This document shows, one piece after another, positions 25,300-37,300 of a stretch of 64,000 nt of DNA (position 1 is the first letter of the stretch; each line of letters starts with the position of its first letter). A model generated the notes under the pieces. The model was not told the DNA's origin and made no database searches. It saw only the letters and a list, made by a program, of their open reading frames with translations. The position numbers and the translations under genes are program-made. Source of the stretch: Corynespora cassiicola (Eukaryota > Ascomycota > Dothideomycetes > Pleosporales > Corynesporascaceae); NCBI GenBank assembly GCA_022059125.1, contig JAEUWY010000023.1, positions 1,364,001 to 1,428,000 on the forward strand. Reading direction: 5' to 3'.

Positions 25300-28200
25300 G
25301 AAATAAGTTAGTTAACTAAATTTAGGAATTAGGCTAGAAGTTTTATTAGACTCTAACAATAAACTAAACACAGTTCTAAGCTTTTTATAAAGCCGAAACA
25401 CGCAAGAACTGCAATACTATCTAAATTTAAAAAATTTAAAGCACGTAAACTACTTATAAACATTCTGCAGAGAAAACTAATACTAGATCTACTACTTAGA
25501 TAAAGCAGTAGCAGAATAGTTTTTAAAAAAACTACGTAAATATATACAACAGTAGTTTAACTGCAAAACATATATATGTAATACTTACCTATAAAACAAA
25601 TAGTAAGCGCAATACTTTTCTAGAATAAATAAAAACAAAAAACTTATAACAAATATACTAGTTAACAGAAAATATATATAAAATTTTTAGTAAACCTGCC
25701 TATATAAGAATTACAAACGTTACTAGAATAAGAAACGCTTATATAGATTCGGCAACAAGTCTTTTTTAGAACAGTATCTAGCGCCTAGAATTAATCTAAG
25801 GTATTATACGCTACTAACTTAGAGAACTTAGTTAAGCTACCTGTTAAGCTTAATAAATACTAAATAAAAGTATTATTAGACACAGAGGCTTAGTATAACT
25901 ACTTTTTACAGCAGGCTGTAAAGCGTAGTAAAGCAAAAACACATATTTACAAGCGACTCTATTTCCTCTATACAGTAACTAGAAAAAAGATACTAGAAAA
26001 AGTATTAATAGATTAAAAAGCTATAACTATTATAGACATCTAAAAACACTAAAAAGAGATTTTTTTTAATATTATAGACACGGCTATCCACAACGTTATT
26101 TTAAGACTTCTATAGTTTAAAAAGTATAACCTATATATTAACTGGGCAAGAAAGAAGCTTTTATTTATAGAATATAACTACGCTTTTATATTAGAACCTA
26201 TATATTAGCAGCGCTTAATAGTAAATAAAATTACGCTAAATAATATAGGCAGTAAAAGATCGACTAAAACGCTTTTAAAAAAAAAAGTTAACTCTACTAA
26301 ATCTAATAAAGAGCTATTAGATAAAAAAGTAAGAGTTTTAGAAATAACTTGCGCAATTTCTGTAATCTCTAAAAAGTACAGTAAATAGAAACTACTTTTT
26401 TAAAAAAAAGTAGACGACAGAGTATTATTTAAATATTAGCTTTAGAACTGCGAAATAGCTCTTTAGAAAGAAAAATATCTAACTTTTAAGCCTATCTACA
26501 GTTTAATAGAAAAAAAACTTATATTATTACAAGTATATTTTAATAAAAATTTTAAAAAAGAATTTATACGCGAATCAACGTTAGAGGCGGAATATCTAAT
26601 TATTTTTATTTCTAAGAAAAATAGATCCCTACAGTTATATATAGATTTTAAAAAACTTAATAATATTATAATTAAGAACAGATATCTACTACCGAACATT
26701 TAAGAGTTTAGAAATAAGCTATTTAAAGTACAGATATTTATAGTTTTAGATCTCTGAGGCGCGTACAACTTAATACGCATAAAAAAAAATAAAAAATAGA
26801 AAACAGCATTCCGGACGCGGTATAAGCACTATAAATATTTTATAATACTATTCGGTCTTACTAACGCACCTGCGATATATTAGATACTTATTAATAATAT
26901 ATTAAAAGTACATTTAAATATATTCGTCATCGTATATCTAGATAATATTTTAGTCTTTTTTAAAAACTTTAAGGAACACATCCAGCACATATAAATAGTA
27001 CTAGAATATTTAAAAAAAATAGAGCTATAACTTAAACTAGAGAAATGTAAATTCTATAAAAAAAAAGTTAAATTTTTAGAATATATTATAGAAAGACACA
27101 GAGTTAAAATTAGTTTAAAAAAAATTAAAGTAGTTAAAAACTGGCTAACGCTAAAGAACGTTAAAAACATACAATTTTTTTTAGAATTCTGTAACTTTAA
27201 CAGGCAGTTTATTAATTACTACTTAGAAAAGGCACTACTACTTACAAAGTTAATAAAAAAGAATATACTATTTAAGTAGAATACGGACTAACAACAAGCT
27301 TTTAAAACACTTAAAAAAGCCAGCATATTACTACTAGTTTTTATATCTTTTATTAGTAGAAAACTTTTACGCATGGAAACAGACGCATCAGACCTAGTAA
27401 TAGAAGTATATATTAGTTAAGAAAAGAAAGGCAAATAGCACCTAATTATCTACTATTTAAGAAAATTTAGCGGAGCTAAAGAAAACTACAATATTTATAA
27501 TAAAGAATTACTTACTATTATAAACTTTTTTAAATACTAGAGAATTTACGCAGAAAGCTGTTTAGAACTTACAGTATACTTAGATTATAAAAACTTAATA
27601 ACATTTACAATAACTAAACTATTAGACCGATAATATACTAGATAGAGTAAAAAACTAAAATAGTATAAGTTTAAGATTATCTACATACTAAGTAAAGAAA
27701 ATAGAAAAACAGACGTTTTAAGTTAAAAAATAGATATTATAGAAACTAAGTTAACGAACGAAGCTGCTATTTTTAAGTAAGCGCTAGACAGCACTTTAGA
27801 ACCAGCACGCAGTATTAATCTTATTATAACAGTACATTAATAAGTACTAAAAAAACTTTATTAAACTATTATCTAGTAGTATTACAAAGATCTGTTGCAC
27901 GGATATCTAAATATTAAATAGATAATTAAATTAATACAACGAATGTATAATATTTTTAAATTAAAAGACAAAGTAGCGAAGTTTATTAAAAAATATATAA
28001 TATATTAAAAGAATAAGCACAGTACACACGCTTAGTACAGAAAGCTATAAGCTGTAGAAATATTAAATAAACTCTAAACAGATATTACTATAAACTTTGT
28101 TACTAAACTACTAACGTCTCAGAACCTAGTTTCTAAAGTACTCTATAATACTATTCTAGTAGTTATAGACAGATTCACAAAATACGCAGAGATAATTCTA

Positions 28201-29140
28201 TTTAGAGATAACTATACTGCACTAAAACTAGCACAGATTATTCTAAATCGCGTAGTTAGGTATTACAAATTACTTTAATTAATTATTAGTAACAGAGACA
28301 AGCTTTTTATATTAAACTATTAGATAACATTAATATTAGCTATTAAAATAAAAAAAAAATTATTAATAGTATATTATCTACAGACAGACAGTTAAACAGA
28401 AAAAACAAACCAGACTATAAAAACATACCTACAGATGTATAGCAACTAAAAACAGAATAATTAAGTATTACTACTATTTATAGCACAACTAGCATTTAAT
28501 AACAGAGAATTAGTAATAATAAAGTAATTTTCTTATTATGTATTACACGGGATACACCTAAATCTTCTATTACTAAAAATTAAAGAAAAACAAATTAAGC
28601 CAGTTGCAGGTTAAGTAATAAATAAATTAAAAAAATTACAAAAACTTTATAAATAATTATAGAAAAATATTAAGACAGCACAACGCTAAACTATTTTTTA
28701 TATTAACTAGAAACAAAAAACAGCACCTCAGCTAAAGAGAGAGAATAAAGTATATTTTTTTACGAAAAATCTTTAAACTACATAACTAAATAAGAAATTA
28801 GATTACGTTAAAGTTAGACTATTTTTAATTCTAAAGCGAAAGAGACCAGTTAACTATAAACTTTAACTTTCTACTAATACTAAAATACACCCAGTATTCT
28901 ATGTGTTACTATTAGAACCTACTAACGCCGAAATACCAGTCTAAAAACACTTCTACTATAAAACAGAAAAAAAAGTTAAATTTAAAGTCGAGAAAGTAAA
29001 AGTATATTAATAATCGCTTAGAGAACAAAAGTACCTAGTTAAATAAAAAGATTACCCTAAGTCTGAGAATATATAAGAACTAAAAACTAACTTTAGAAAT
29101 TACTTAATACTATTAAACTATTATTAAAAAGAGCAACAGC
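25300..29140 (+). pseudogene. Pol relic of element B (RT, RNase H, integrase, chromodomain)
   Basis: RT shows LYIDFKKLNNIIIKNRY at about 26,635-26,690 and VYLDNILVF at 26,932-26,958, the YLDD catalytic box with the last Asp changed to Asn. RNase H follows with SGAKENYNIYNKELL near 27,470. Integrase shows LVVIDRFTKYA near 28,160. The end of pol has HPVFYVLLLEPTNAEIPV near 28,895 and a chromodomain KYLVK-stop-KDYPKSEN at 29,029-29,075, in which Trp is now a stop. This arrangement defines a chromovirus. Confidence 0.85.
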
Positions 29141-29159
29141 GGAATTAATAAAGTCTATT

Positions 29160-29500
29160 ATAGACTACATCGCAGGCGAAAACCTAACCAGAGTATTAGC
29201 AGCAGAATAGTCTATAAATTAAGCAGCGTCTAACTCGCTATCTTTTTTTATCTCTAAAGCTAAATAAAGCGCTTTTTTCTTTGCACGCTCTTCAGCCTGC
29301 TTTAATATCTTCTTATTCTGTATTAATTAAAATATTACCTGCGCTAATAACTTTTTATTTTTATCTATTTTTTTTTAATACTCGTCGCAAGTACGGTTAA
29401 GCGACTTTTATAATAAGCTTACGCAGAGGCGACTAAGTTTAGTACACTTAGCACACTTTAGACAAAAATTAGATATAATAAAGCAATCTTAACTAAGAGC
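29160..29500 (-). pseudogene. Antisense Cys-rich coiled-coil frame of element B
   Basis: Between the chromodomain and the 3' LTR, the minus strand keeps one frame of more than 80 codons. It reads CLKCAKCTKLSRLC, then CDEY, then NKKILKQAEERAKKKAL and SELDAA, interrupted only by TAA stops where Gln or Trp would fit. The pattern CX2CX2CX6C followed by a Glu/Lys/Ala-rich helix suggests a zinc-binding head with a coiled coil. I recall similar hypothetical proteins in fungal databases but know no function. It is inferred to be a real third ORF of this retroelement family, now dead. Confidence 0.6.
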
Positions 29501-29680
29501 AAAATACTTATTATAAAAAAAAAAAGAAATAATGTTTGCGCGACGAATTTCAGACGTAAAATAAATATAACATACTTAAAAGTTAGAAGATATAATACAC
29601 CAGTTATACTTATAAAACGCGGGGTAACAGCGTTTATAAGCGAAATTACTAATTAGTTATATAATTTAAAAACAAATTCT

Positions 29681-29696
29681 AGAAAAAAAGAAATAG
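29681..29696 (+). other. Polypurine tract of element B
   Basis: AGAAAAAAAGAAATAG lies directly before the 3' LTR start at 29,697, the expected site for plus-strand priming in LTR retrotransposons. Confidence 0.7.
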
Positions 29697-30139
29697 TGTT
29701 ATAATACAGTTTTAGAAGGACTCGGGCAGGCAACAATAAAAACACAGCTCTAATTATATATATAATTACGCGTCTGAGAAAAAACTGCTGTACTATATTA
29801 CGTAACTAAAAAAGATATATAATTTAGAGCTTACGCTTTAGCAAAATAAGCGCTTATAAATACTAACAGTAAGCGTTTACGAAGAGTACAAGTGAGCGCG
29901 GTTACTATTAAGTATATAGTTTATATAATTATACTTTATAATTATATTTACTTTATTAGCAAATCTATTATTTAGAATTAACTATTAACTTATTATACTC
30001 TATTGCTAACACAGAGACCCGTACAGTATATCGCACATCGTTTTACTTACGTAACTCTACTAGTACTTATCTCTAAAAATTAACTTAAGTAGCTACTTAC
30101 TTCCTAGCCTCGCTTATAGCCTGTAGCACAGCCTTAACA
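29697..30139 (+). repeat. 3' LTR of element B
   Basis: It has 443 bp, starts TGTTATAATACAG, ends GCCTTAACA, and is followed by ATCTA. Its end matches the LTR fragments at 11,843 and 12,652, so that family has at least four LTR remnants in this window. Confidence 0.9.
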
Positions 30140-30144
30140 ATCTA

Positions 30145-30760
30145 GTAGTTAAAACTTATTAATTTAATTTATTAGAGTTTACTATAGTTTACAGCGGTTT
30201 TTTCTATCTACTATAAAAATTAAAATTTATTGCTTTATTTTTTAGCGGGCTACTATAGACTATAGTAAATATAATTATAACTAGTTTTACTCTTTTAGAA
30301 TTAAATTAAAATTACTTTACTTTAGTAAAAAAAGTAAAAATAAAAAAGTAGAATATTAAGAAAAGTTATAGTAAAAAAATTCTAACAGAAAAAAAATAAA
30401 AGTACTTTTTAAAGATATATAAAGGGTTTTTCTAACACTTTCTGGCTCCCAGCTTTTTTCTTTTCTACTTTCTACTCTTAATTTAGTAAGTTTTTTAAGA
30501 TTTCCTTACGCCCTCTATTTTAAAGTATTATAGAGTACTTTTTATTATAGAGTATTATAGGGTATTACAGTTTGTAATACCCTATAATATCTTATAATAT
30601 TTTATTTTATTATATTATAGTTCTAACTAATTAGTTTAGAAACCGTATACGTAACAATTAGACTATTTTAAACTTTTCCGCCCTCTAACAACTTATTTTA
30701 CTCTATTATTATTTATTATAAACTTTACTAAAATTAGAAATAATATTTTAAATAATAATA
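30145..30760. other. Element C internal 3' region
   Basis: Non-coding-looking RIP DNA of element C between element B and the first Fot1 element. It contains a perfect hairpin at 30,554-30,588: 15-bp arms ATTATAGGGTATTAC and its reverse complement, with a 5-nt loop. Confidence 0.6.
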
Positions 30761-30762
30761 TA

Positions 30763-32604
30763 AAGAATAAGCGAGCCGATCGGATAAGCGAGCCGATCTG
30801 TTTTTAACTGCTCTAGCACTTACATAACTACCTACTTAACTACTTTAAAAAAATACTGTAATAATTTAATACAAAAAGTAACTATAGTAGTTATACTGTT
30901 ATTTTATACGTATAAAAATTATATTTTTACTTTCTACAGCGCGTGCAGCGCGCTTTTAACTACTAGCTGCTACTAAAGTAAACTACTTTTTTACGCTTCT
31001 CTTCGTTTAATTACTCTTTAACGTTTTTTTAAACTATAATTTTAGCTTCTTCAGCTTTTATTAAGATCCTTTTATACTAGATTTGTTTTTTTTTTCGCTT
31101 TATACGCTGTATAGCGGCTTTATTAGTCTTTTTAAAGTTTTTATTTCGGCCTTTAAGTAATACAGTTATATAAAGTATTACTGCTGCTTTTTTTTTAAGC
31201 TAATTAATAGCTGTAAAAATAGAAGCAGATAATAAGCTTTTATATTTTTTAATTCTGTTACGAATTAACATTAATTAAACTTTTAGCTTATACGCGTTGC
31301 TTAGTATTCTAGTTTTTTACTAAGTAGCTTTAGAAAAAACTAGCGTAAATATACGTAGTTTTATATTAAGCCTTAACAGTACTGCTTTTAAATTATAAAA
31401 AACTATTTCTACTTTTTAGAAGCTTACGCGTATATTATTTTTTATAAAAAATTATTTAAAAGCTTTTTTAAAGGCCGGCAGAAAAGTAATTTTATTAATA
31501 TAGTTAATATAATTATATACTAAGCTAGAAATTTTATTACTATACGCGCGCTTTAAAAGTAAAAAGCACTTTATATTAAAAGGCTAAAAAAAATATAATA
31601 AATGCGGAAGTATATAAAGAATAATAATCTTACTTTTTATACAGAAGTTCTAAAAAGTAAAAAAATTATAGCTTTTATAGCTATTAATAAGTAGTAGTTA
31701 GTATATGTCTACTGTACAGCTCTGCGTATAGACGTTAAAATACTCTAACTAATATATTTTTAGCTTATTTATTGTTCAGCCTGTTTTGCTAAATAATATA
31801 TACTAGCTAAATAGAATATTATTACTTTTAAACTATGTATAAAAATAGTGCTTACCCGCAAAAATAATAAAAAAAAAAATTACTTAGCTGCACGCGTTAA
31901 TTTTCTAAATTACTATAACTTATTTATAATTATTTAGCTAAGTGCTTTTAAGTTAATTTTGTCTCTCTAATACTGTAACTACTAACTAAGCTGATATTAT
32001 ATTTATTATAAAGCCTGTTTCGTCGAAGTTATACGTATTTTTATTAATAATACTATATTTTACTTTTATATAATGCAGCAGCTTAAACTAAAAACTAATA
32101 ACTTTAGAATTTTTATACAGAACACGCTAGTAATTCTATTAATAAATTAATTAAACTTAGAAGTCTAGCTGACGCTTAATAAAGTTATTAAACTACTTAA
32201 TACTAATAGAGCTTGCCTCTCGCGTAGTAAGTAACTAATTAGCTATATTATATACAGCAGTTAGTGTAGGCGTAAATTCTTATAAATCTAGCTTAAAAAT
32301 ATAAGTAATAATTATCTTTTTTTTAAACTTAGTTAGCTGCTTTAAATTAGACTAGTAATTATATTTTGCAGATTGTCTAGCGTGTTAATTATATAACGTA
32401 GTAAATAGAACTTTATAAGCCTTCGCAGCGTGTTTTACGCTTAAAATTAAATTATTTTAAATTACTATAAAAGCTAAGATTATATAAGCTTTATTATAAA
32501 TTAATTAAAAATTATTTAGTAGAAATATTATAGGTGTAGGTGGCTCGCGTTAGAGCAGTTAGAGAGTAGATTAGTTTGCTTGTCCAATCGGCTCGCTTAT
32601 TTTT
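30763..32604 (-). mobile_element. Fot1/pogo-like DNA transposon, RIP-mutated (copy 1)
   Basis: It is 1,842 bp with TA duplications (30,761-30,762 and 32,605-32,606). The terminal inverted repeat starts AARAATAAGCGAGCCGAT and contains a second AAGCGAGCCGAT sub-repeat on the left. The minus-strand transposase relic shows NTYNFDETGF near 32,020 (family DIYNFDE.GF), then FFLLKRAYSNKI and ITFLPAFKKAF near 31,480-31,560 (family CF.PLKRAYS). A basic, helical C-terminus rich in Lys follows, to about 31,000. Pogo/Fot1 transposases are DDE/D enzymes that move by cut and paste into TA. Stops make this copy inactive. It inserted into element C. Confidence 0.88.
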
Positions 32605-32606
32605 TA

Positions 32607-34180
32607 CGTTAGCAGATTTACTTATTACGTTTATACTTATTATATTTTTTTTTTTAGTAAAAAAAAGTATTAATTTTTTAAGCAGATTAGTTACTTATAT
32701 TTTGTTTTTAATAAATTTACTAAAAACTTTTATAAAAAATAGTCAGTTAAAATAAAAAAAAGTAAAATATTACTGTTTAAGTAGTATTTTAAGTACTTTA
32801 TTAGCAACTAGAAGTATTATACAGTAAATTTCTGTCCTTTTTATAGCTATTTTAGGCTATTCTTAGCTATTATAAAGCTTTCTAACCTATTTTTAAATAC
32901 TTAAAACTTTTTATAATAAATATAATATAATTTATAACTTTCTGCTTAAGATTCGCTGCAGTTACTATATAGTTTAAATTAATATAGTTTTTAATAAAGC
33001 TAAAGTAGTTACTTAAAAAGCTCGTTATAAAAAAGTCTACTTTACTAATATAAAAATAAAAATTTAATAGTTTAAGTTAATCTGTATCTGTAAAGCGTTT
33101 TTTAAATATTTTTTACAGTAATTCTTTTTAAAAATTTTTATTTTAAAGCATTTTAGGCTATTCTAACACTTTATAAAAAGTTTATTTTCTATAATACTTA
33201 TTTAATACTATATAATAGTACAGTTTTTTTTAATAATACTTTGTAGTTTAAAGTGCGTTTTAGTAAATATAAATAAAACTTTAAAAATATTACTGCTAAA
33301 GTAAAAGCTAAAAAATATATTTTTAAAGTTTTTATATCTGCTTAGATTAAAGCTAACTAAAAAAATAGTAATACGCCTAAAAAAAAAGTAAAATAACCTA
33401 TTATACGCTATAATAGCCTATATTAACGTTTTTTTTAAAGTTATAGTAGTAAAACTACTTCTAGTTTAGCTGCTATAGCTGTTTAAAAAAAAAAATTAAA
33501 AATTTAAATTATTAATTTTAAGGCTGAACGTGCGCGTGCTCTAAAAAATAAAAAAAATACTTTTATAAAAAAAATTAAAAAGCTTTAAAAACAGATTAAG
33601 CTTTTTACTACGGCCTATATCTAGTTAATATATAGTAGTATAAATTAGTACAGGCTTTTATAGGGTATTATAGCGTAAAAAAGTCTAAATTAGTTTTCTT
33701 TAGCTCTTTTTTTAATTTTATAGTTTCTTCTAAAGTATATAGGTAATACCTAAAGTTTTTAGTAGCCCTCTATCTAGTTTTTAAGTAGTTTTTTATAATA
33801 TAGATTTTTTTATTCTAATATTTTTTTTTATACCTCTTTGTAATGTTCTTTAGTTCTTTATAAGTTATTTTAAACTATAATAGACTAGTAATATTTTTAT
33901 AAGTTTTTAATTCTGTGTTTTTTTAGAATTATAGTACTATTAAATACTTTTTTATATAAAAAACCCAATATTTTTTTAGGAAAAATATAAAGTAAAAGTA
34001 GCTATGTTTTTTTTTTTTATAGCTAAATCTCCGAATACTAGCTTACTTAAAAGTTATTTAGCTTTTTTCTAAGTATTTTAATTTATTATAGGCTATAATA
34101 GAGTTTTATAGCGTAAAGTAGTTTATTTACTTTTTTTTATTTGTTAGCTCTAAATATTTTTTTATTTTTAGAAATTATTA
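32607..34180. other. Element C region downstream of pol
   Basis: RIP-mutated DNA of element C between the Fot1 copy and the chromodomain-like end of pol. The short motif GGCTATAATAG recurs here and in the C LTR. No protein family was read with confidence. Confidence 0.5.
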
Positions 34181-34189
34181 ATCGCGCTA

Positions 34190-37100
34190 GCGCTTATATT
34201 TAGTTTAAATTTTTTAAATTTTTTTTTTTAAAGTAACTTTTTTATTTTACTAAATATTTCTAGATACTAACTAAAAATTCTCTCTAATTTAGTACTTTTT
34301 TAATAAAATAGATATTATCACCTATTATACGTAATATATCTACTAGTAGTTTACTTTAAAGTTATATTATTTCTTTTTTAATATATTTTTTTAGTAATAA
34401 TATATAGAAGACTAGATAGATGCCTTGTAGTCTAGGTAGGTCTACTTTATATATATCTAGTCTAATCTAGGCTATAATAGTTTTTAGTTCTATATATTTC
34501 TAATTTAGTTTTTTTTTTAGCTTTATTAAGTATATATACCTGTTTACTATAAGTACTTTATTCTCTATTACTAAAAAAATATACTTTTTTTTCTTATTAG
34601 AGTATTTTTTTTAGTTCTATATATTTCTAATTTAGTTTTTTTTTTAGCTTTATTAAGTATATATACCTGTTTACTATAAGTACTTTATTCTCTATTACTA
34701 AAAAAATATACTTTTTTTTCTTATTAGAGTATTTTTTTTAGTATTTATTTATTACTTTAATTTTCTAGTAATATTCTGCCTATAAAATAAGTACTTTTAC
34801 TACTAAATTATTTTTTAAATATAATTTTTTACTATTTAAAAGTATTCTAAACTAGTTTAGCGCTTTTAAATCTGCTTTATAGTATATTTAAAATAGTATA
34901 ATTATAGTAGTTACGTGTACGCTGTTATTATACGCAAATTCTACTATTAGTAACTAAATTATTTAGTTATTCTGCTCTAAATAATAATAGCATCTAAAAT
35001 ACTGTTTTAAAGTCTAATTCTATTTCTCTGTTTATTTATCTGTTTTAAAATAATAAATAGAAAATAAAATTTTTAAAATACCTAAGTAGTAATAAAAACT
35101 ATTTTAATACTTAGAATTTATTAAAAGTTTTTAGTCTAAAATAATATTTTTTAGAGTTTTATAAAGTTAAACTATTTTTTTTATTTAAATTTAAGCTAGA
35201 TTTTAAGCAGTTTAATTCGCTTAAACTAGTATATAGTAAACTATTTTTATTAATTAGTTTACTACTACTAGTATTAAGTCGTATACTTAGCTAAAATATT
35301 TTAATAAAAAAGGTTTAGTAATAAAGTTTATTATAACGTCTAACTACAGCCTATTAAAAACTAAAAAAAAATTTAATAAGCTATAAAAGCAGTATTTAGC
35401 TATAACTAATTTTTTATATTTTAAACAGTTATTACAGTACGCCTCTACGTTCTTTCTAATTTTTTTCTAATAATATTTATATTTAATTTTTTTTAGCGTT
35501 TTTTTTACTCTAAAGTAACCTGCTATTAAGCTATTATAGTATTTTTAAAATATTTTAGCTTTTTTTTAATCCGTACTTAGTTGCAATTTTAACTAGTTAG
35601 TTATTTAATATTATTTTAAAATAAAAATAAAAAGTTGTTTTTTTTCTTTTTTTAAAAAAGTTTTTTATTTATTTTTTTTCCTATTTTTACTGTAAAAGTC
35701 TAAGATTAAAATATCTTTATTTTTTTTCTAAACTTTCTTTTTCTGTTTTCTCTTTTTTATTTTTTTATTTTTTTTAGGTAGTTTTTTTCTAATACAGGGT
35801 TCCGAGAGCTTTTAATATTTTACCTAAAGTATTCTAGTACTGTTTATATACTTTCTAAATAATTTTATAATTATTACTAGTATTACAGAGTTTTATAAAG
35901 ATTTCCGGGTTATTATAGCTCGTAGTAGCTCTATATAGGCTTTATTACCTTTTTATAATAGTTATTAAGCCTTTTTTATATAATCTAGCTTTTTTAATAA
36001 GCTGTCCGCAGAGTTTAGCTTTTCTAAATAATAAATTATAATAAAATTATACTCTGTAAATTTTTTATATGATCTAATTTAGTAGTAATTAAGTATTTTT
36101 ATTTTTATAAACTATTTAAAGTTATTATAGTTTATAAAAAGCTTAAATAGCGTTTTTTAAAAGTAGTATTACTAATAAAATAGACTTTTATCTATTATAA
36201 ATAATTTTTTATTATAGATATTATAATTATATTCGGCTTGGTCTATTTTTTTTAAAAAAAACCTAATAAATTTCTATTAGTTTTTTCTGTTCTAGCTTAA
36301 GTTTTTCTAGCTTATAATACTATAAATTACGCTTTTTAAAGCGTTTACTTTAACTTTTATTAGTTTCTAAAAGTTAAAGTAAACTAAAATTAGAATTAAA
36401 AGAAAAGTATTTTTTATTTATATAAAAACTTATTTTACTTTTTAATTAAAATTAACTTTTATATATTTTTTTTTTAAGTGTAGCCGCCTCTAGCCGCGTT
36501 TAGCCTTTTTTAAATTATTCTAGTTAATAATAAAGTAATACAGAAAAAGTTAGTAATAAACTTTTTATAGTAATTTATAAAACTAATAAATACTCTAATA
36601 TTTTTTACTATTTTTAGTATTAGCTAGTTTTAAATTGTTTTAACTTTTTTTAAATTAACTTTAATTCTCTCTAAACACACTATATATTTTAAATATTCTA
36701 TTTATTATATATAGAATTTATACTTACTAAGTTTTATATATAATTTAGTCTGTTTTAGTCTTTCTAAAATTTCTCTAACGTAATTTATATAAACTTTTTT
36801 TATATTAGAATAGACTAAAATATTATTTAAGTATATAATATATATTATATTAACTAGCTCTGCTAAAGTTTAGTTAATATAAAATTAAAAAGCAGCAGAA
36901 GCGTTAATTAAGCTAAAAAATATTATAAAGTATTTAAAATAACTATATTTTATTTTAAAGGCTGTTTTCTATTTATTACTTTTTTAGATACGTATTTTAT
37001 AGTACGCTTTTTAAATATCTAGCTTTATAAACTATTTTATTTTTAATAATTTTTTTAAAAACTTAGCTATAAGTAATAACAGATACTGGTTTTTAACTAT

Positions 37101-37300
37101 CATTTTATTTAAATTTCTGTAATTAATATACAGTCGTAAAATTTTATTTTATTTTTTTATAAAAAAAATAAGTATTTTAGCTAAAGATTTTAACTGTTAT
37201 ATTTATTTTTTTTAAAAATACTTTTCTACATATTTATAAAAATATTTTAGTTTAACTATTAATATATTATAAAGCAGTTAGTAAAGTGGATTTATGCTAG
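34190..37300 (-). pseudogene. Pol relic of element C
   Basis: Reading the minus strand: RT fragments KTAFKIKYSYFKYF...FINASAAF and YLNNILVYS (36.98-36.8 kb), integrase HHCC-side VEAYCNNCLKYKK (35.46 kb), DDE core DVIINFIT...ILVVVN.LIK (35.3 kb) and a chromodomain-like EFLVSI-stop-KYLVK-stop-KSY (34.24 kb). The order RT, integrase, chromodomain is Ty3/gypsy chromovirus. Catalytic Asp codons are altered to Asn and Trp codons to stops. Confidence 0.8.
34486..34739. repeat. Perfect 2 x 127-bp tandem duplication in RIP DNA
   Basis: Positions 34,486-34,612 and 34,613-34,739 are identical base for base, including homopolymer lengths, and start AGTTCTATATATTTC. They lie inside the dead pol region of element C. 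Identity in DNA where every other repeat pair differs by many transitions means the duplication is younger than the mutation, or is an assembly error. Confidence 0.9.

Larger units (their letters stand above)
23376..30139 (+). mobile_element. Complete RIP-mutated chromovirus (element B)
   Basis: It is 6,764 bp with two 443-bp LTRs (23,376-23,818 and 29,697-30,139) and perfect 5-bp duplications ATCTA at 23,371-23,375 and 30,140-30,144. LTR ends are TG...CA in the right copy and the RIP form TA...TA in the left. Plus-strand order is gag, protease, RT, RNase H, integrase and chromodomain, followed by an antisense frame and a purine-rich tract (29,681-29,696) directly before the 3' LTR. It is the least mutated retroelement here but still carries many stops, so it is inactive. 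It inserted into element C. Confidence 0.92.
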
